DNA from: Clostridiales bacterium
Lineage (GTDB): Bacteria > Bacillota > Clostridia > Caldicoprobacterales > UBA3941
Length of the DNA stretch: 40,297 bases
Assembly (NCBI GenBank): GCA_012518535.1
Contig: JAAYRX010000144.1
Location: 1 to 40,297 of the forward strand
Reading direction: 5' to 3'
A model generated the notes under the pieces. The model ran no database searches, was not told the origin of the DNA, and saw only the letters and a list, made by a program, of their open reading frames with translations. Position 1 is the first letter of the stretch. Every line of letters starts with the position of its first letter. Positions 26,208-34,482 of this stretch are shown here, in pieces. A program made the translations under genes and the position numbers.

Positions 26208-27443
26208 ATGTCGATTAGAAAACCGGAATTGTTGGCACCTGCAGGCAACCTGGAGAAACTAAAAGTAGCCTTTGCTTATGGGGCTGATGCAGTATATATG
26301 GCGGGAAAACGCTTTGGTCTCCGTGCCTTTGCAGGGAACTTTCAGAAGGATGAAATTCAGGAAGCAGTAGAATATGCCCATTCCATAAACAAAAAAGTAT
26401 ATGTCACAATGAATATCTTCGCTCATAACGAGGATTTTAAGGATATGGACAAATATATGAGATATCTGGCGGATATAGAAGTAGACGCAGTCATAATCTC
26501 GGATCCGGGGATCTTATCCCTGGCCCGTGAAATAATGCCCAACATACCAATCCACATGAGCACACAAGCAAATAATACTAATTGGCGTAGCGCTAATTTT
26601 TGGCATCAGCAAGGGGTCAGCCGAATTATCCTGGCAAGGGAGCTATCCTTAAAGGAGATATCCGAGATTAGGGCCAAGACACCGGATACCTTGGAACTGG
26701 AAGCTTTTGTCCATGGTGCCATGTGCATATCCTATTCCGGCAGGTGTCTTTTAAGCAATGTCTTTACCGGTCGTGATGCTAACAGAGGGCAATGCGCTCA
26801 TCCCTGCCGTTGGAAATACTCAATCGTGGAAGAAAAAAGGCCTGGTGAATATTATCCCGTTCTTGAAGATGACCGGGGAACATATATAATGAACTCCAAG
26901 GATCTTTGTATGCTGGAGCATATCCCAGAGCTTTTAAATGCGGGAATTGATGGATATAAGATTGAAGGCAGGATGAAATCCAGCTATTATGTGGCAACGG
27001 TAGTACAAGCATACCGCAGGGAAATTGATGATTACTTAAAGGATCAGGAAACTTATATGTGGGACCCTGAAAGAATGGATGAGATAAAGAAGGTCAGTCA
27101 CAGGGCTTTTACAACTGGGTTCTATTTCAGGAAACCGGCAGGTGAAGATCATCAATACTCAGATAGCAGTTATATCCGGAACTATGATTTTGTGGGGATG
27201 GTATTGGGGTATGATGAGGGTCGCGGACTGATAGAGGTAGAGCAGCGGAATGCTTTTGGGATAGGGGATTCCCTTGAGATAATGGTGCCTGGTGAAGACT
27301 ACCTTGATTATACGGTTACTACTATATTGGATGAGGAAGGAAGATTAATTGATCGAGCCCCTCATCCCCAACAGAAGATATTTTTGCCTCTTGATAGAAA
27401 TGTTGGGAAATACTCCATCCTGAGAAGGAAACAAGGTATATAG
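26208..27443 (+). CDS. trhP: U32 peptidase family protein (TrhP-like, tRNA uridine hydroxylation)
   Basis: A 411-residue protein annotated historically as a U32 peptidase. Members of this subgroup (B. subtilis YrrO, E. coli YegQ) are needed for 5-hydroxyuridine at tRNA position 34. Seen: ELLAPAGNLEKLKVAFAYGADAVYMAG at the N-terminus, and the U32 signature EAFVHGAMCISYSGRCLLSN, then GRDANRGQCAHPCRW, with four cysteines likely to bind an Fe-S cluster. GYKIEGRMKSSYYVA is also typical. GGGGG lies before the ATG. It follows mltG, a known neighbour. No clear terminator separates it from sigK. Confidence 0.88.
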   Translation: MSIRKPELLAPAGNLEKLKVAFAYGADAVYMAGKRFGLRAFAGNFQKDEIQEAVEYAHSINKKVYVTMNIFAHNEDFKDMDKYMRYLADIEVDAVIISDPGILSLAREIMPNIPIHMSTQANNTNWRSANFWHQQGVSRIILARELSLKEISEIRAKTPDTLELEAFVHGAMCISYSGRCLLSNVFTGRDANRGQCAHPCRWKYSIVEEKRPGEYYPVLEDDRGTYIMNSKDLCMLEHIPELLNAGIDGYKIEGRMKSSYYVATVVQAYRREIDDYLKDQETYMWDPERMDEIKKVSHRAFTTGFYFRKPAGEDHQYSDSSYIRNYDFVGMVLGYDEGRGLIEVEQRNAFGIGDSLEIMVPGEDYLDYTVTTILDEEGRLIDRAPHPQQKIFLPLDRNVGKYSILRRKQGI

Positions 27444-27517
27444 AAGATATCTTTGGCCCCACTGTCAAAGGCGGTAATATTTTACTGGGTTTTATCCACT
27501 AAGAAATTAGGCCATGC

Positions 27518-27545
27518 ACTTTTTCAGCACCTCCATCATAGGATA
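27518..27545 (+). promoter_or_regulatory. Possible SigK-type promoter of sigK
   Basis: AC at 27518-27519, 17 bp, then CATAGGATA (27537-27545), which fits the SigK -10 pattern CATA-N3-TA. These short degenerate motifs are weak evidence. If real, the transcript would begin inside the loop of the inverted repeat at 27525-27575. Confidence 0.35.
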
Positions 27546-27575
27546 TAAGACCATCATCTTTATTTGGAGGTGCTG
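27525..27575 (+). promoter_or_regulatory. Inverted repeat that can sequester the sigK ribosome binding site
   Basis: CAGCACCTCCA (27525-27535) and TGGAGGTGCTG (27565-27575) are perfect 11-bp reverse complements separated by a 29-nt loop. The right arm contains the whole GGAGGT Shine-Dalgarno of sigK, which ends 8 nt before its ATG. No T-tract follows, so this is not a terminator. Confidence 0.7.
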
Positions 27576-27579
27576 TCTT

Positions 27580-28293
27580 ATGCTTATCGCTGCCGGTGGT
27601 ATAGTTTCATTTCTAAAGTGCATCTATTTCTTGGCTTCTCATGTATTGGGCACCCATTCATTTCCTCAACCTCTTACACCGGAAGAGGAAGCCTATCATA
27701 TTGAACTCTGTACTCAGGGGTCGGAGGAATCAAAGAACATCCTAATAGAACACAATTTAAGACTGGTTGCCCACATAGTTAAAAAATATGCCAACACCGG
27801 CAAGGAAGTGGATGACCTTATATCTATTGGCACCATTGGACTTATAAAGGCAATATCAACCTTTAAACCCGAAAAAAAAACCAGGCTGGCTACCTATGCG
27901 GCCAGGTGTATTGAAAATGAAATACTCATGACCATACGGGCAGACAAAAAAACAAGGGGAGAAATCTCATTGCAAGATCCAATAGGCATAGACAAAGAGG
28001 GAAATGAAATATCCCTACTTGATGTGTTGGGAAGTGAAACCGATAGTGTTTTGGATGAGGTAGAATTAAAGCTTCAAATACGGAAGCTATACGAAAAAAT
28101 GCAATCAGTTTTGAAGCAACGGGAGAAAATGGTTCTCGAAATGCGTTATGGGCTCATTAACGGAAAGAACAAGACCCAAAGGGAAATCGCTCAGATATTG
28201 GGAATTTCCAGGTCCTATGTCTCCAGGATTGAAAAGAAGGCCATAATGAAATTGGGTAAGGAATTCAATAGCGATGGCTTTGGAATTAGTTGA
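27580..28293 (+). CDS. sigK: RNA polymerase sporulation sigma factor SigK
   Basis: A 237-residue sigma-70 family factor that drives late mother-cell gene expression. Seen: region 2 (NLRLVAHIVKKYANTGKEVDDLISIGTIGLIKAI, ATYAARCIENEILM), the family-specific LQDPIGIDKEGNEISLLDVL, and region 4 (TQREIAQILGISRSYVSRIEKKA). The hydrophobic N-terminus MLIAAGGIVSFLKCIYFLASHVLG resembles the pro-sequence removed by SpoIVFB, so it is probably made as pro-SigK. The track start at 27514 is replaced by ATG 27580, 8 nt after GGAGGT. The gene is intact, without a skin-like insertion. An inverted repeat covers its ribosome binding site. Confidence 0.95.
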   Translation: MLIAAGGIVSFLKCIYFLASHVLGTHSFPQPLTPEEEAYHIELCTQGSEESKNILIEHNLRLVAHIVKKYANTGKEVDDLISIGTIGLIKAISTFKPEKKTRLATYAARCIENEILMTIRADKKTRGEISLQDPIGIDKEGNEISLLDVLGSETDSVLDEVELKLQIRKLYEKMQSVLKQREKMVLEMRYGLINGKNKTQREIAQILGISRSYVSRIEKKAIMKLGKEFNSDGFGIS

Positions 28294-28318
28294 CAGCTTT
28301 TTTATATTTGGATAATAT
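28290..28318 (+). promoter_or_regulatory. SigA-type promoter for yqeG-aroE
   Basis: TTGACA (28290-28295, overlapping the sigK stop codon), exactly 17 bp, TAATAT (28313-28318). It would give a leader of about 120 nt. Confidence 0.6.
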
Positions 28319-28446
28319 ATTTGTAGCCAGGCTTGCTATCCATTAGGGTTTCTGCCAGTTGTACAGGTATATATTTTATATGATTGGAATTATAGGTTAA
28401 TTATAGACTGGTCTATGTATGTGTGCATGAAAAGAAAGGGGAAAAG

Positions 28447-28941
28447 ATGAGAAGAGCATTATCACCCAATGAAAGCCATGACAGCATTTTTAACATAGAG
28501 CTGGACAAGCTCTATAGGAAGGGGTATAGAAACATACTTATCGATGTAGATAATACTATAATACCTTGGAATGCTGACAGCGTAAGTGTGAGATTAAGGG
28601 AATGGCTGGGAAAGTGCCGCAATTTGGGTTTTACAATATGCTTGTTTTCCAATAATAAATCATCCAGGATAAACAGGCTGGCGACAGAGCTTAAGGTATT
28701 GGCAGTCCCAAAAGGCGGTAAGCCCCTGAAAGCTGCTTTCAGACGAGCCCTCAGGCATATTAATGGCAATCCTCAAAATACCATAATGATAGGAGATCAG
28801 ATATTCACCGACATCTGGGGTGGAAATATCATGGGCTTGTACACAATCCTGGTAAATCCTATATCCACAAGGGAATTTTGGGGTACAAAGCTTAATCGTT
28901 TTTTGGAAAAGAAGCTGGCGGGAAGGGGGGAACCGGGGTGA
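28447..28941 (+). CDS. yqeG: YqeG family HAD-type phosphatase
   Basis: A 164-residue HAD-superfamily (IIIA) protein. The nucleophile motif is LIDVDNTIIPW, motif II is FSNNKSSR, the lysine motif lies in PKGGKPLKAAFRRAL, and motif IV is MIGDQIFTDIWGGN. The physiological substrate is unknown; phosphoglycolate-like roles have been proposed for relatives. The track starts at 28423; ATG 28447 lies about 6 nt after AAAGGGG and gives the usual N-terminus (LSPNESHDSIFNIELDKLYRKG). The stop overlaps the aroE GTG by 4 nt. In Bacillus yqeG-yqeH-aroE are adjacent; yqeH is missing here. Confidence 0.92.
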   Translation: MRRALSPNESHDSIFNIELDKLYRKGYRNILIDVDNTIIPWNADSVSVRLREWLGKCRNLGFTICLFSNNKSSRINRLATELKVLAVPKGGKPLKAAFRRALRHINGNPQNTIMIGDQIFTDIWGGNIMGLYTILVNPISTREFWGTKLNRFLEKKLAGRGEPG

Positions 28942-29795
28942 TTATTACACCTAATACGTCCTATGCTGCCGTTATTGGCCACCCGATAGGCCATAGCCTA
29001 TCTCCCCAGCTTCACAACAGCATATATGATAAGATTGGGATTGACATGATTTACCTGGCTTTTGATATACCCAGCGGGAACTTAGAAAGTGCGGTAGAGG
29101 GGTTATGCGCCCTTAACTTCTCCGGGTTTAATGTAACGATACCCCACAAAGAAGAGGTCATAGCCTTTCTGGATAAAATAGATCCTATGGCTGCTGCTAT
29201 TGGTGCCGTGAACACGGTTAAGATAGAAGGCAGAAGGATGACAGGTTATAATACCGATGGGCTTGGATTTCTGCACTCCTTGAAAGGCCAATGTGTTGAA
29301 TGCAAAGGCCGGAATATACTGATCCTTGGTGCCGGTGGTTCCGCCAGGGCGATAGGTATCACCTTGGCTGACCAAACTCCCGGGGAAATCCTCATACTTA
29401 ACCGAAATAGGGATAGGGGGGAGAGGCTGGCCATGGATATCAACGAATATGCGGGATACGGACTTTCAAGAGCTGTTGGAGATGTCCCGGATAGAATAGA
29501 CATTATAATAAACACGACACCCTTGGGTATGTGGCCCAAGGTACTGGACAGCCCACTAGCAGGCTATACCTTTAATCCAGAAACCATCGTATGCGATATA
29601 GTGTATAACCCATTGGAGACAGCTCTATTGGGAGAGGCAAAAAGATCCGGTTGTAAAACAGTTGGCGGATTAGGAATGTTGGTTGGACAAGGCATCAAAG
29701 CCGTTGAAATATGGACGGACAAGGGGATTGACGACTCCACAGCCAGGTTGGTTTATGATGGATTGTACAATACCCTTAAGAAACGCTCCCAGTAA
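28938..29795 (+). CDS. aroE: Shikimate dehydrogenase
   Basis: A 285-residue NADP-dependent enzyme that reduces 3-dehydroshikimate to shikimate in aromatic amino acid synthesis. Seen: the substrate-binding IGHPIGHSLSPQLHN, NVTIPHKEEV with the catalytic lysine, GAVNTV, NTDGLGF, the NADP motif GAGGSARAIG and NTTPLGMWP. Length is typical. The start is GTG at 28938, overlapping the yqeG stop (GTGA), behind GGAAGGGGGG, so expression is coupled to yqeG. No obvious terminator follows before the thrS promoter. No other shikimate pathway gene is in the window. Confidence 0.96.
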   Translation: MIITPNTSYAAVIGHPIGHSLSPQLHNSIYDKIGIDMIYLAFDIPSGNLESAVEGLCALNFSGFNVTIPHKEEVIAFLDKIDPMAAAIGAVNTVKIEGRRMTGYNTDGLGFLHSLKGQCVECKGRNILILGAGGSARAIGITLADQTPGEILILNRNRDRGERLAMDINEYAGYGLSRAVGDVPDRIDIIINTTPLGMWPKVLDSPLAGYTFNPETIVCDIVYNPLETALLGEAKRSGCKTVGGLGMLVGQGIKAVEIWTDKGIDDSTARLVYDGLYNTLKKRSQ

Positions 29796-29832
29796 TCGTG
29801 GTTGGATTTTTTTATTTTTGGATACAACCTTA

Positions 29833-29861
29833 TTGACTTTTTATCATAGCATAACTATAAT
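29833..29861 (+). promoter_or_regulatory. SigA-type promoter of the thrS T-box transcript
   Basis: TTGACT (29833-29838), exactly 17 bp, TATAAT (29856-29861), about 25 nt before the first T-box stem. Confidence 0.8.
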
Positions 29862-29884
29862 TATTAATTAAATAAAGAAGTAAT

Positions 29885-30162
29885 GTGCGATGAAGGAGAC
29901 CAGTAGATCGAAAACCAGTGTAAAGAGAGGGTAGGCCGTAGGCTGAAAGCCTTCCCCAACAGGTTCGATTGAATACCAACTCCGAAGCTAATGGCTAGTC
30001 CCCTTACAGACTATTAAGCTGGATTTCGAGAAATTCTGTATACGGCTATTGCCAACAGAGTATGCTTTATAAGAATACTCTTTGGATAAACCGTTGCAAG
30101 GATAGAAATCAACAAGGGTGGAACCGCGGGTCATCCCCGTCCTTTGGAGGACGGGGATTTTT
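29885..30162 (+). ncRNA. T-box riboswitch (threonine) upstream of thrS
   Basis: A transcription-attenuation leader that senses uncharged tRNA-Thr. Stem I is closed by GGAG (29895-29898) and CTCC (29980-29983); the specifier in GAATACCAACTCC is ACC (29975-29977), a threonine codon. The T-box sequence AGGGTGGAACCGCGGG lies at about 30114-30129. The terminator is CCCCGTCCT/AGGACGGGG (30135-30156) followed by ATTTTT. Uncharged tRNA-Thr would pair with the UGGA bulge and favour the antiterminator, raising thrS expression. Confidence 0.93.
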
Positions 30163-30250
30163 GTATATATTGAATTATCGATTGTGTAGATCGAACTATA
30201 AGCATGAGATCTGATTGGTAAAAAAGAGTATAATAAGGAGATGGATAAAT

Positions 30251-32155
30251 ATGGTTAGAATAACTCTAAAGGACGGATCATCCAAGGAATATAGAAAAGG
30301 GATAACCGTTGGTGAAGTAGCCTCGGATATCAGCAAGGGCCTTGCCAGAGCAGCCGTTGCCGGTCAACTGGATGGGCAAACAGTGGACCTGATGCAACCT
30401 ATATGTGAGGATGCCTCCCTTAACATCCTTACCTTTGAGGATATTGAAGGTAAGAAGGCTTTTTGGCATACTTCCTCTCATATAATGGCCCAGGCGGTTA
30501 AGAGATTGTTTCCAAACATAAAGTTGGCCATAGGTCCTTCCATAGACAATGGATTCTATTATGACTTTGATACGGAGAGACCTTTCACGCCTGAAGATTT
30601 AGAGGCCATCGAGAGGGAGATGGAAAAAATAATCAAGGAAGACCTGGGGCTGGAGAGGTTTGAACTCCCAAGGGAGGAGGCTATAAGTTTTGTTGCAGAA
30701 AAGGATGAATCCTACAAGGTGGAACTCATTGAAGATCTGCCGGAGGATTCTGTCATATCCTTTTACAAACAAGGCGAATTTGTAGATCTATGTGCGGGGC
30801 CCCATGTGCCCAGCACTGGCAAAGTCAAGGCCTTTAAACTCCTGAGTCTGGCAGGTGCTTACTGGAGGGGTGATGAGAACAATAAGATGCTACAACGCAT
30901 ATACGGCATTTCATACCCCAAGAAAAGTCAGCTTGACGAATACCTAAAGCGCTTGGAAGAAGCCAAAAAGAGAGATCACAGAAGGTTGGGTCGTGAATTG
31001 GACCTTTTTAGTATCCTTGAGGAAGGACCTGGTTTTCCTTTCTTCCACCCCAAGGGGATGGTGCTCCGCAATATATTGGAGAGTTTTTGGCGTAGTGAGC
31101 ACACCAAAAGGGGATACGAGGAGATTAGAACACCCATTATCCTGAATCGGGATCTGTGGATACGCTCCGGACATTGGGATCATTACCAGGAGAATATGTA
31201 TTTTACCAATATCGACGATGGAGACTATGCTATTAAGCCAATGAACTGCCCCGGTAGTATGCTTTTATACAAGAGGCGGATGTACAGCTATAGGGATTTA
31301 CCCTTAAGGATGGGAGAACTGGGGCTTGTCCATAGACATGAGCTATCCGGTGCCCTCCACGGTTTGATGAGGGTTCGTTGTTTTACCCAGGATGATGCCC
31401 ATATCTTTATGCTGCCCGAACAGGTGAAGGACGAGATAGTGGGCGTAATTGACCTTGTGGATTATTTTTATAAACAATTTGGATTTAATTACCATGTTGA
31501 ATTATCCACGAAGCCGGAGAAAGCCATGGGTTCAGACGAAGAATGGGATATGGCAATAAGCGCACTTAAGGAAGCTCTGGAAGAGAAAGGCATGGATTAC
31601 GTAATTAACGAGGGTGACGGTGCCTTCTACGGACCAAAGATTGATTTTCACCTTGAAGACAGCATAGGCAGAACTTGGCAATGCGGAACCATTCAATTGG
31701 ATTTTCAGATGCCCGAGCGATTTGATCTCACCTATATAGGTGCTGACGGAGAAAAGCACCGTCCGGTTATGATCCATAGAGTGGTATTTGGAAGCATAGA
31801 GAGGTTTATAGGTATCCTGATTGAGCACTATGCAGGTGCTTTCCCAACCTGGCTCGCTCCTGTACAGGTAAGACTGCTATCCATTACAGATCGTTCTGCC
31901 GAATATATTAAGGAACTGGCAAGTGATCTGGAGAATGCGGGTATTCGGGTAGAGACAGATCTGAGAAATGAGAAGATAGGATATAAGATTCGTGAGGCCA
32001 GGCTTCAAAGGATCCCCTACATGTTGGTGGTGGGAGACAAGGAGGTCGAAAGTCGTCAGGTTGCTGTTAGGTCCAGGGATGAAGGGGATTTAGGGCTAAT
32101 GAACGTAAAGAATTTCATCGGTAGAATTCAAAAGGAAATGTCTGAAAGAACTTGA
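30251..32155 (+). CDS. thrS: Threonyl-tRNA synthetase
   Basis: A 634-residue class II synthetase. Domains in order: TGS (1-65, ITLKDGSSKEYRKGITVGEVA), the editing domain with HTSSHIMAQAVKRLFP and CAGPHVPSTG, the catalytic core (MNCPGSML and VHRHELSGALHG, with motif 3 MIHRVVFGSIERFIG), and the anticodon-binding domain (PVQVRLLSI onward). Zinc-site residues are the Cys of MNCPGS and histidines downstream. The track starts at 30215 with an alternative codon; ATG 30251 after AAGGAG gives the normal N-terminus MVRITLKDG. Controlled by the T-box directly upstream. Confidence 0.97.
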   Translation: MVRITLKDGSSKEYRKGITVGEVASDISKGLARAAVAGQLDGQTVDLMQPICEDASLNILTFEDIEGKKAFWHTSSHIMAQAVKRLFPNIKLAIGPSIDNGFYYDFDTERPFTPEDLEAIEREMEKIIKEDLGLERFELPREEAISFVAEKDESYKVELIEDLPEDSVISFYKQGEFVDLCAGPHVPSTGKVKAFKLLSLAGAYWRGDENNKMLQRIYGISYPKKSQLDEYLKRLEEAKKRDHRRLGRELDLFSILEEGPGFPFFHPKGMVLRNILESFWRSEHTKRGYEEIRTPIILNRDLWIRSGHWDHYQENMYFTNIDDGDYAIKPMNCPGSMLLYKRRMYSYRDLPLRMGELGLVHRHELSGALHGLMRVRCFTQDDAHIFMLPEQVKDEIVGVIDLVDYFYKQFGFNYHVELSTKPEKAMGSDEEWDMAISALKEALEEKGMDYVINEGDGAFYGPKIDFHLEDSIGRTWQCGTIQLDFQMPERFDLTYIGADGEKHRPVMIHRVVFGSIERFIGILIEHYAGAFPTWLAPVQVRLLSITDRSAEYIKELASDLENAGIRVETDLRNEKIGYKIREARLQRIPYMLVVGDKEVESRQVAVRSRDEGDLGLMNVKNFIGRIQKEMSERT

Positions 32156-32207
32156 ACAGTGGCATGACATATGTATGCCAAGATAATGAATTTGTGAAAA
32201 AATATAT

Positions 32208-32236
32208 TTGACATGGGAGCTGCGATATGATAATCT
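32208..32236 (+). promoter_or_regulatory. Promoter of the infC operon leader
   Basis: TTGACA (32208-32213), 17 bp, TAATCT (32231-32236) with an extended TG just before the -10. It lies just before the structured infC leader. Confidence 0.55.
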
Positions 32237-32244
32237 ATATCTGG

Positions 32245-32362
32245 CTAAAGAAGAAGTTATCCACTTCTCACCTTTCGGCATTGCCAGGAAGGTTAACACC
32301 ATTTAATCTATGCTAGATTTAAATGAGTTATTTAGAGTGGGTGGAAACTGCCCACTTTTTTT
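32245..32362 (+). ncRNA. infC-rpmI-rplT leader (L20-leader-like) with attenuator
   Basis: The leader starts with a hairpin AGAAGT/ACTTCT (32252-32268), then ACCTT...AAGGT enclosing GGC/GCC, then a TTTAATCTA/TAGATTTAAA stem, and ends in a terminator AGTGGG/CCCACT with a T-run (32336-32362). It resembles in layout, and in its CCACTTCTCACCTTTCGGCA segment, the Bacillus infC leader bound by ribosomal protein L20, which represses the operon by premature termination. Assignment rests on position and appearance only. Confidence 0.65.
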
Positions 32363-32491
32363 GTTGTTTGGATTTATTAAAGGTTGAGATCTTTAGATCC
32401 ATCGTCGTAAAATCAGAGCATTTTTCTTGTACGTAATCAAGGTGGGTAAGAAATAATATAAACGTTAAAAAAATAGCGGAGGTGAATGAAT

Positions 32492-33004
32492 ATTAATAAA
32501 AGGGAACTCTCAGTAAACGAGGGAATCCGAGAGAGGGAAGTTCGGGTAATAGACGCCAACGGGGACCAGTTGGGTATAATGGCTCCAAGGAAAGCAATGG
32601 AGATTGCCGAGCAAAGGCAGTTGGATTTGGTGATGGTCGCACCTCAAGCAAAGCCGCCTGTATGCAGAATTATGGATTATGGTAAGTATCGCTTCGAGAT
32701 GGCAAAAAGGGAAAGAGAAGCCCGTAAGAACCAGCGTACCATAAGTGTCAAAGAGGTCAGGCTTTCTGCCAGTATTGAGGAGCATGATATGGCTGTTAAG
32801 GCTAAACATGCCGATAAGTTTTTGAAGGCTGGCGATAAGGTAAAGGTGACTATCCGTTTCAGAGGACGTGAAATGGCTCATACGTCAATCGGCTATGATG
32901 TGATGAATAAGTTCACTAAAATGGTTACCCAGGAAAATGTTATTGAACGCAGACCCAGACTTGAAGGCAGAAGCATGATCATGATTTTAGCTCCAAAGGA
33001 ATAA
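32492..33004 (+). CDS. infC: Translation initiation factor IF-3, probable ATT start
   Basis: The factor prevents 50S joining and checks start codons. Seen: [52 protein letters not shown] and the C-terminal [12 protein letters not shown]. The ATG at 32486 sits only 1 nt after GGAGGTG. The in-frame ATT at 32492 lies 7 nt after it and puts the N-terminus ([11 protein letters not shown]) in exact register with Bacillus IF-3 (MISKDFIINEG). Initiation at ATT is the rule for infC in other bacteria and lets IF-3 repress its own translation. That gives 170 residues. rpmI follows 22 nt later. Confidence 0.95.
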   Translation: MNKRELSVNEGIREREVRVIDANGDQLGIMAPRKAMEIAEQRQLDLVMVAPQAKPPVCRIMDYGKYRFEMAKREREARKNQRTISVKEVRLSASIEEHDMAVKAKHADKFLKAGDKVKVTIRFRGREMAHTSIGYDVMNKFTKMVTQENVIERRPRLEGRSMIMILAPKE

Positions 33005-33026
33005 TAGCAAGAGAGGAGGAAACCCT

Positions 33027-33224
33027 ATGCCAAAGATTAAAACACATAGAGGGGCAGCCAAGAGGTTTTCGTTAACTAAATCTGGAAAAGTAAAGAGAGC
33101 AAAAGCTTACAAGAGTCATAGATTGACCAAGAAGACTACGAAAAGGAAGAGGAATCTAAGAAAGGGTTCCTATATTGCTGCTGCTGAAGAAAAGAACATC
33201 AGGAGATTGATTCCTTATAAATAA
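33027..33224 (+). CDS. rpmI: Ribosomal protein bL35
   Basis: A 65-residue, strongly basic 50S subunit protein. The N-terminus [26 protein letters not shown] and the end IRRLIPYK are near consensus, with the normal length. AGAGGAGG lies before the ATG. It is the second gene of the infC-rpmI-rplT operon, 22 nt after infC and 20 nt before rplT. Confidence 0.98.
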   Translation: MPKIKTHRGAAKRFSLTKSGKVKRAKAYKSHRLTKKTTKRKRNLRKGSYIAAAEEKNIRRLIPYK

Positions 33225-33244
33225 CTTGTGAAGGAGGTAGTGAC

Positions 33245-33604
33245 ATGGCGAGAGTAAAAGGGGCAGTGAATGCCAGGAAAAAGCATAAAAAGGTATTAAA
33301 ATTAGCCAAGGGATATTTTGGCGCAAGTAGCAAGCAATTTAGGGCAGCAAATCAGGCAGTTATGAGGTCCCTGTCCTATTCATATACAGGTAGAAAGCTA
33401 CGCAAAAGGGATTTTAGAAAACTATGGATTACCAGAATTAATGCTGCTGCAAGGCTTAATGGGCTGAGCTATAGCAGATTTATCAATGGATTAAAACTGG
33501 CCAATGTACAGATTGATCGCAAGGTACTGGCGGATATGGCAGTAAATGATGCGGATGGATTTGCACAATTGGTTAGCTTGGCAAAAGAAAAGTTAGAAGC
33601 TTAA
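33245..33604 (+). CDS. rplT: Ribosomal protein bL20
   Basis: A 119-residue basic protein needed for early assembly of the 50S subunit. Seen: [35 protein letters not shown]-like N-terminus and [30 protein letters not shown]. The length is typical. GGAGG precedes the ATG. In Firmicutes and enterobacteria L20 represses its own operon by binding the infC leader; a suitable leader is present at 32245-32362. A terminator follows directly. Confidence 0.98.
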   Translation: MARVKGAVNARKKHKKVLKLAKGYFGASSKQFRAANQAVMRSLSYSYTGRKLRKRDFRKLWITRINAAARLNGLSYSRFINGLKLANVQIDRKVLADMAVNDADGFAQLVSLAKEKLEA

Positions 33605-33628
33605 AAAACCCCCTGAATAGGGGTTTTT
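33604..33628 (+). terminator. Intrinsic terminator of the infC-rpmI-rplT operon
   Basis: AAAAACCCC pairs with GGGGTTTTT around a 7-nt loop, immediately after the rplT stop codon. Confidence 0.9.
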
Positions 33629-33671
33629 GCTTCTACGGGTGTGGAATTGATCAAGAGGGAGGAGACTAATA

Positions 33672-34475
33672 GTGGAGGAGATTATTACGAGTTTCAATAA
33701 TCCTACTATAAAGCTGCTAAGATCCCTACATATAAAGAAATATCGGGACATGTACGGTCTTTATTTTGCAGAAGGTCCAAAACTTGTAAAAGAAGCCCTG
33801 GACACGGATTATCCTATCCACACCCTGATATACTCCAGGAACTTTCCAATTAAAGAGCTGAACCTTGAGCTCAAAAAAAGATCTACACCAACCATATGCG
33901 TAGAAGACAATGTTTATAAGCAATTAAGCGATGTAGAAACGCCCCAGGGTGTAATGGTTATCCTTAGAAAAAAGATAAATAGTCCAAATGCTATTTTGCA
34001 ACAAGACAAAGGTTTTTGGGTGGTATTGGATAGAATTCAGGACCCGGGAAATATGGGAACAATAATAAGAACCATAGACGCCGTCGGAGGGAATGGGGTC
34101 GTACTACTGAAAGGATGTGTAGATCCCTATAATCCAAAGACCGTCAGGGCAACCATGGGATCGATCTTGAGGGTTCCTATAGTGGAGATTAAGAATAACA
34201 GTGATTTCTTAAGACAGCTAACTGCAAAACAAGCAGATATCTTAATAAGTTCTATGGAGGGTACGAGTGTATTTAATTGGCAGAGTGGTAAAGGCGATGC
34301 CATTAAAGCCTTGGTGATTGGGAATGAATCCCAGGGAATAGACTCCGAGATACGAGAATTTGCCACCGACACCATATCAGTTCCTATTGTAGGCGGTGCT
34401 GAATCGTTAAACGCTTCAGTTGCGGCAGGCATTATGATATATGAAATGATGAGAAAAGAGGGAAATCTAGGGTAG
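33672..34475 (+). CDS. TrmH/SpoU family RNA 2'-O-ribose methyltransferase
   Basis: A 267-residue knotted (SPOUT) methyltransferase that probably modifies rRNA. An N-terminal substrate-binding domain (1-95, KYRDMYGLYFAEGPKLVKEAL) is followed by the SpoU domain: motif 1 DRIQDPGNMGTIIRT, motif 2 ALVIGNESQGI and motif 3 ISVPIVGGAESLNASVAAGIMIYE. The start is GTG at 33672, about 8 nt after GGGAGGAG; there is no suitable ATG. It lies between rplT and pheS, as does B. subtilis ysgA. The exact nucleotide modified is unknown. Confidence 0.92.
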   Translation: MEEIITSFNNPTIKLLRSLHIKKYRDMYGLYFAEGPKLVKEALDTDYPIHTLIYSRNFPIKELNLELKKRSTPTICVEDNVYKQLSDVETPQGVMVILRKKINSPNAILQQDKGFWVVLDRIQDPGNMGTIIRTIDAVGGNGVVLLKGCVDPYNPKTVRATMGSILRVPIVEIKNNSDFLRQLTAKQADILISSMEGTSVFNWQSGKGDAIKALVIGNESQGIDSEIREFATDTISVPIVGGAESLNASVAAGIMIYEMMRKEGNLG

Positions 34476-34482
34476 GTATTTC

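Noticed and set aside
27514-27579. N-terminal extension of SigK from the track start
   Set aside because: It reads through the ribosome binding site and the inverted repeat; ATG 27580 matches the SigK pro-sequence N-terminus.
29683-29871. 62-codon ORF overlapping the end of aroE
   Set aside because: It shares most of its length with aroE in another frame and runs over the thrS promoter.
32256-32263. TTATCCAC resembling a DnaA box in the infC leader (and a similar TATCCACA near 10591)
   Set aside because: Single isolated matches inside a structured leader or gap, with no cluster, AT-rich unwinding region or replication genes nearby.
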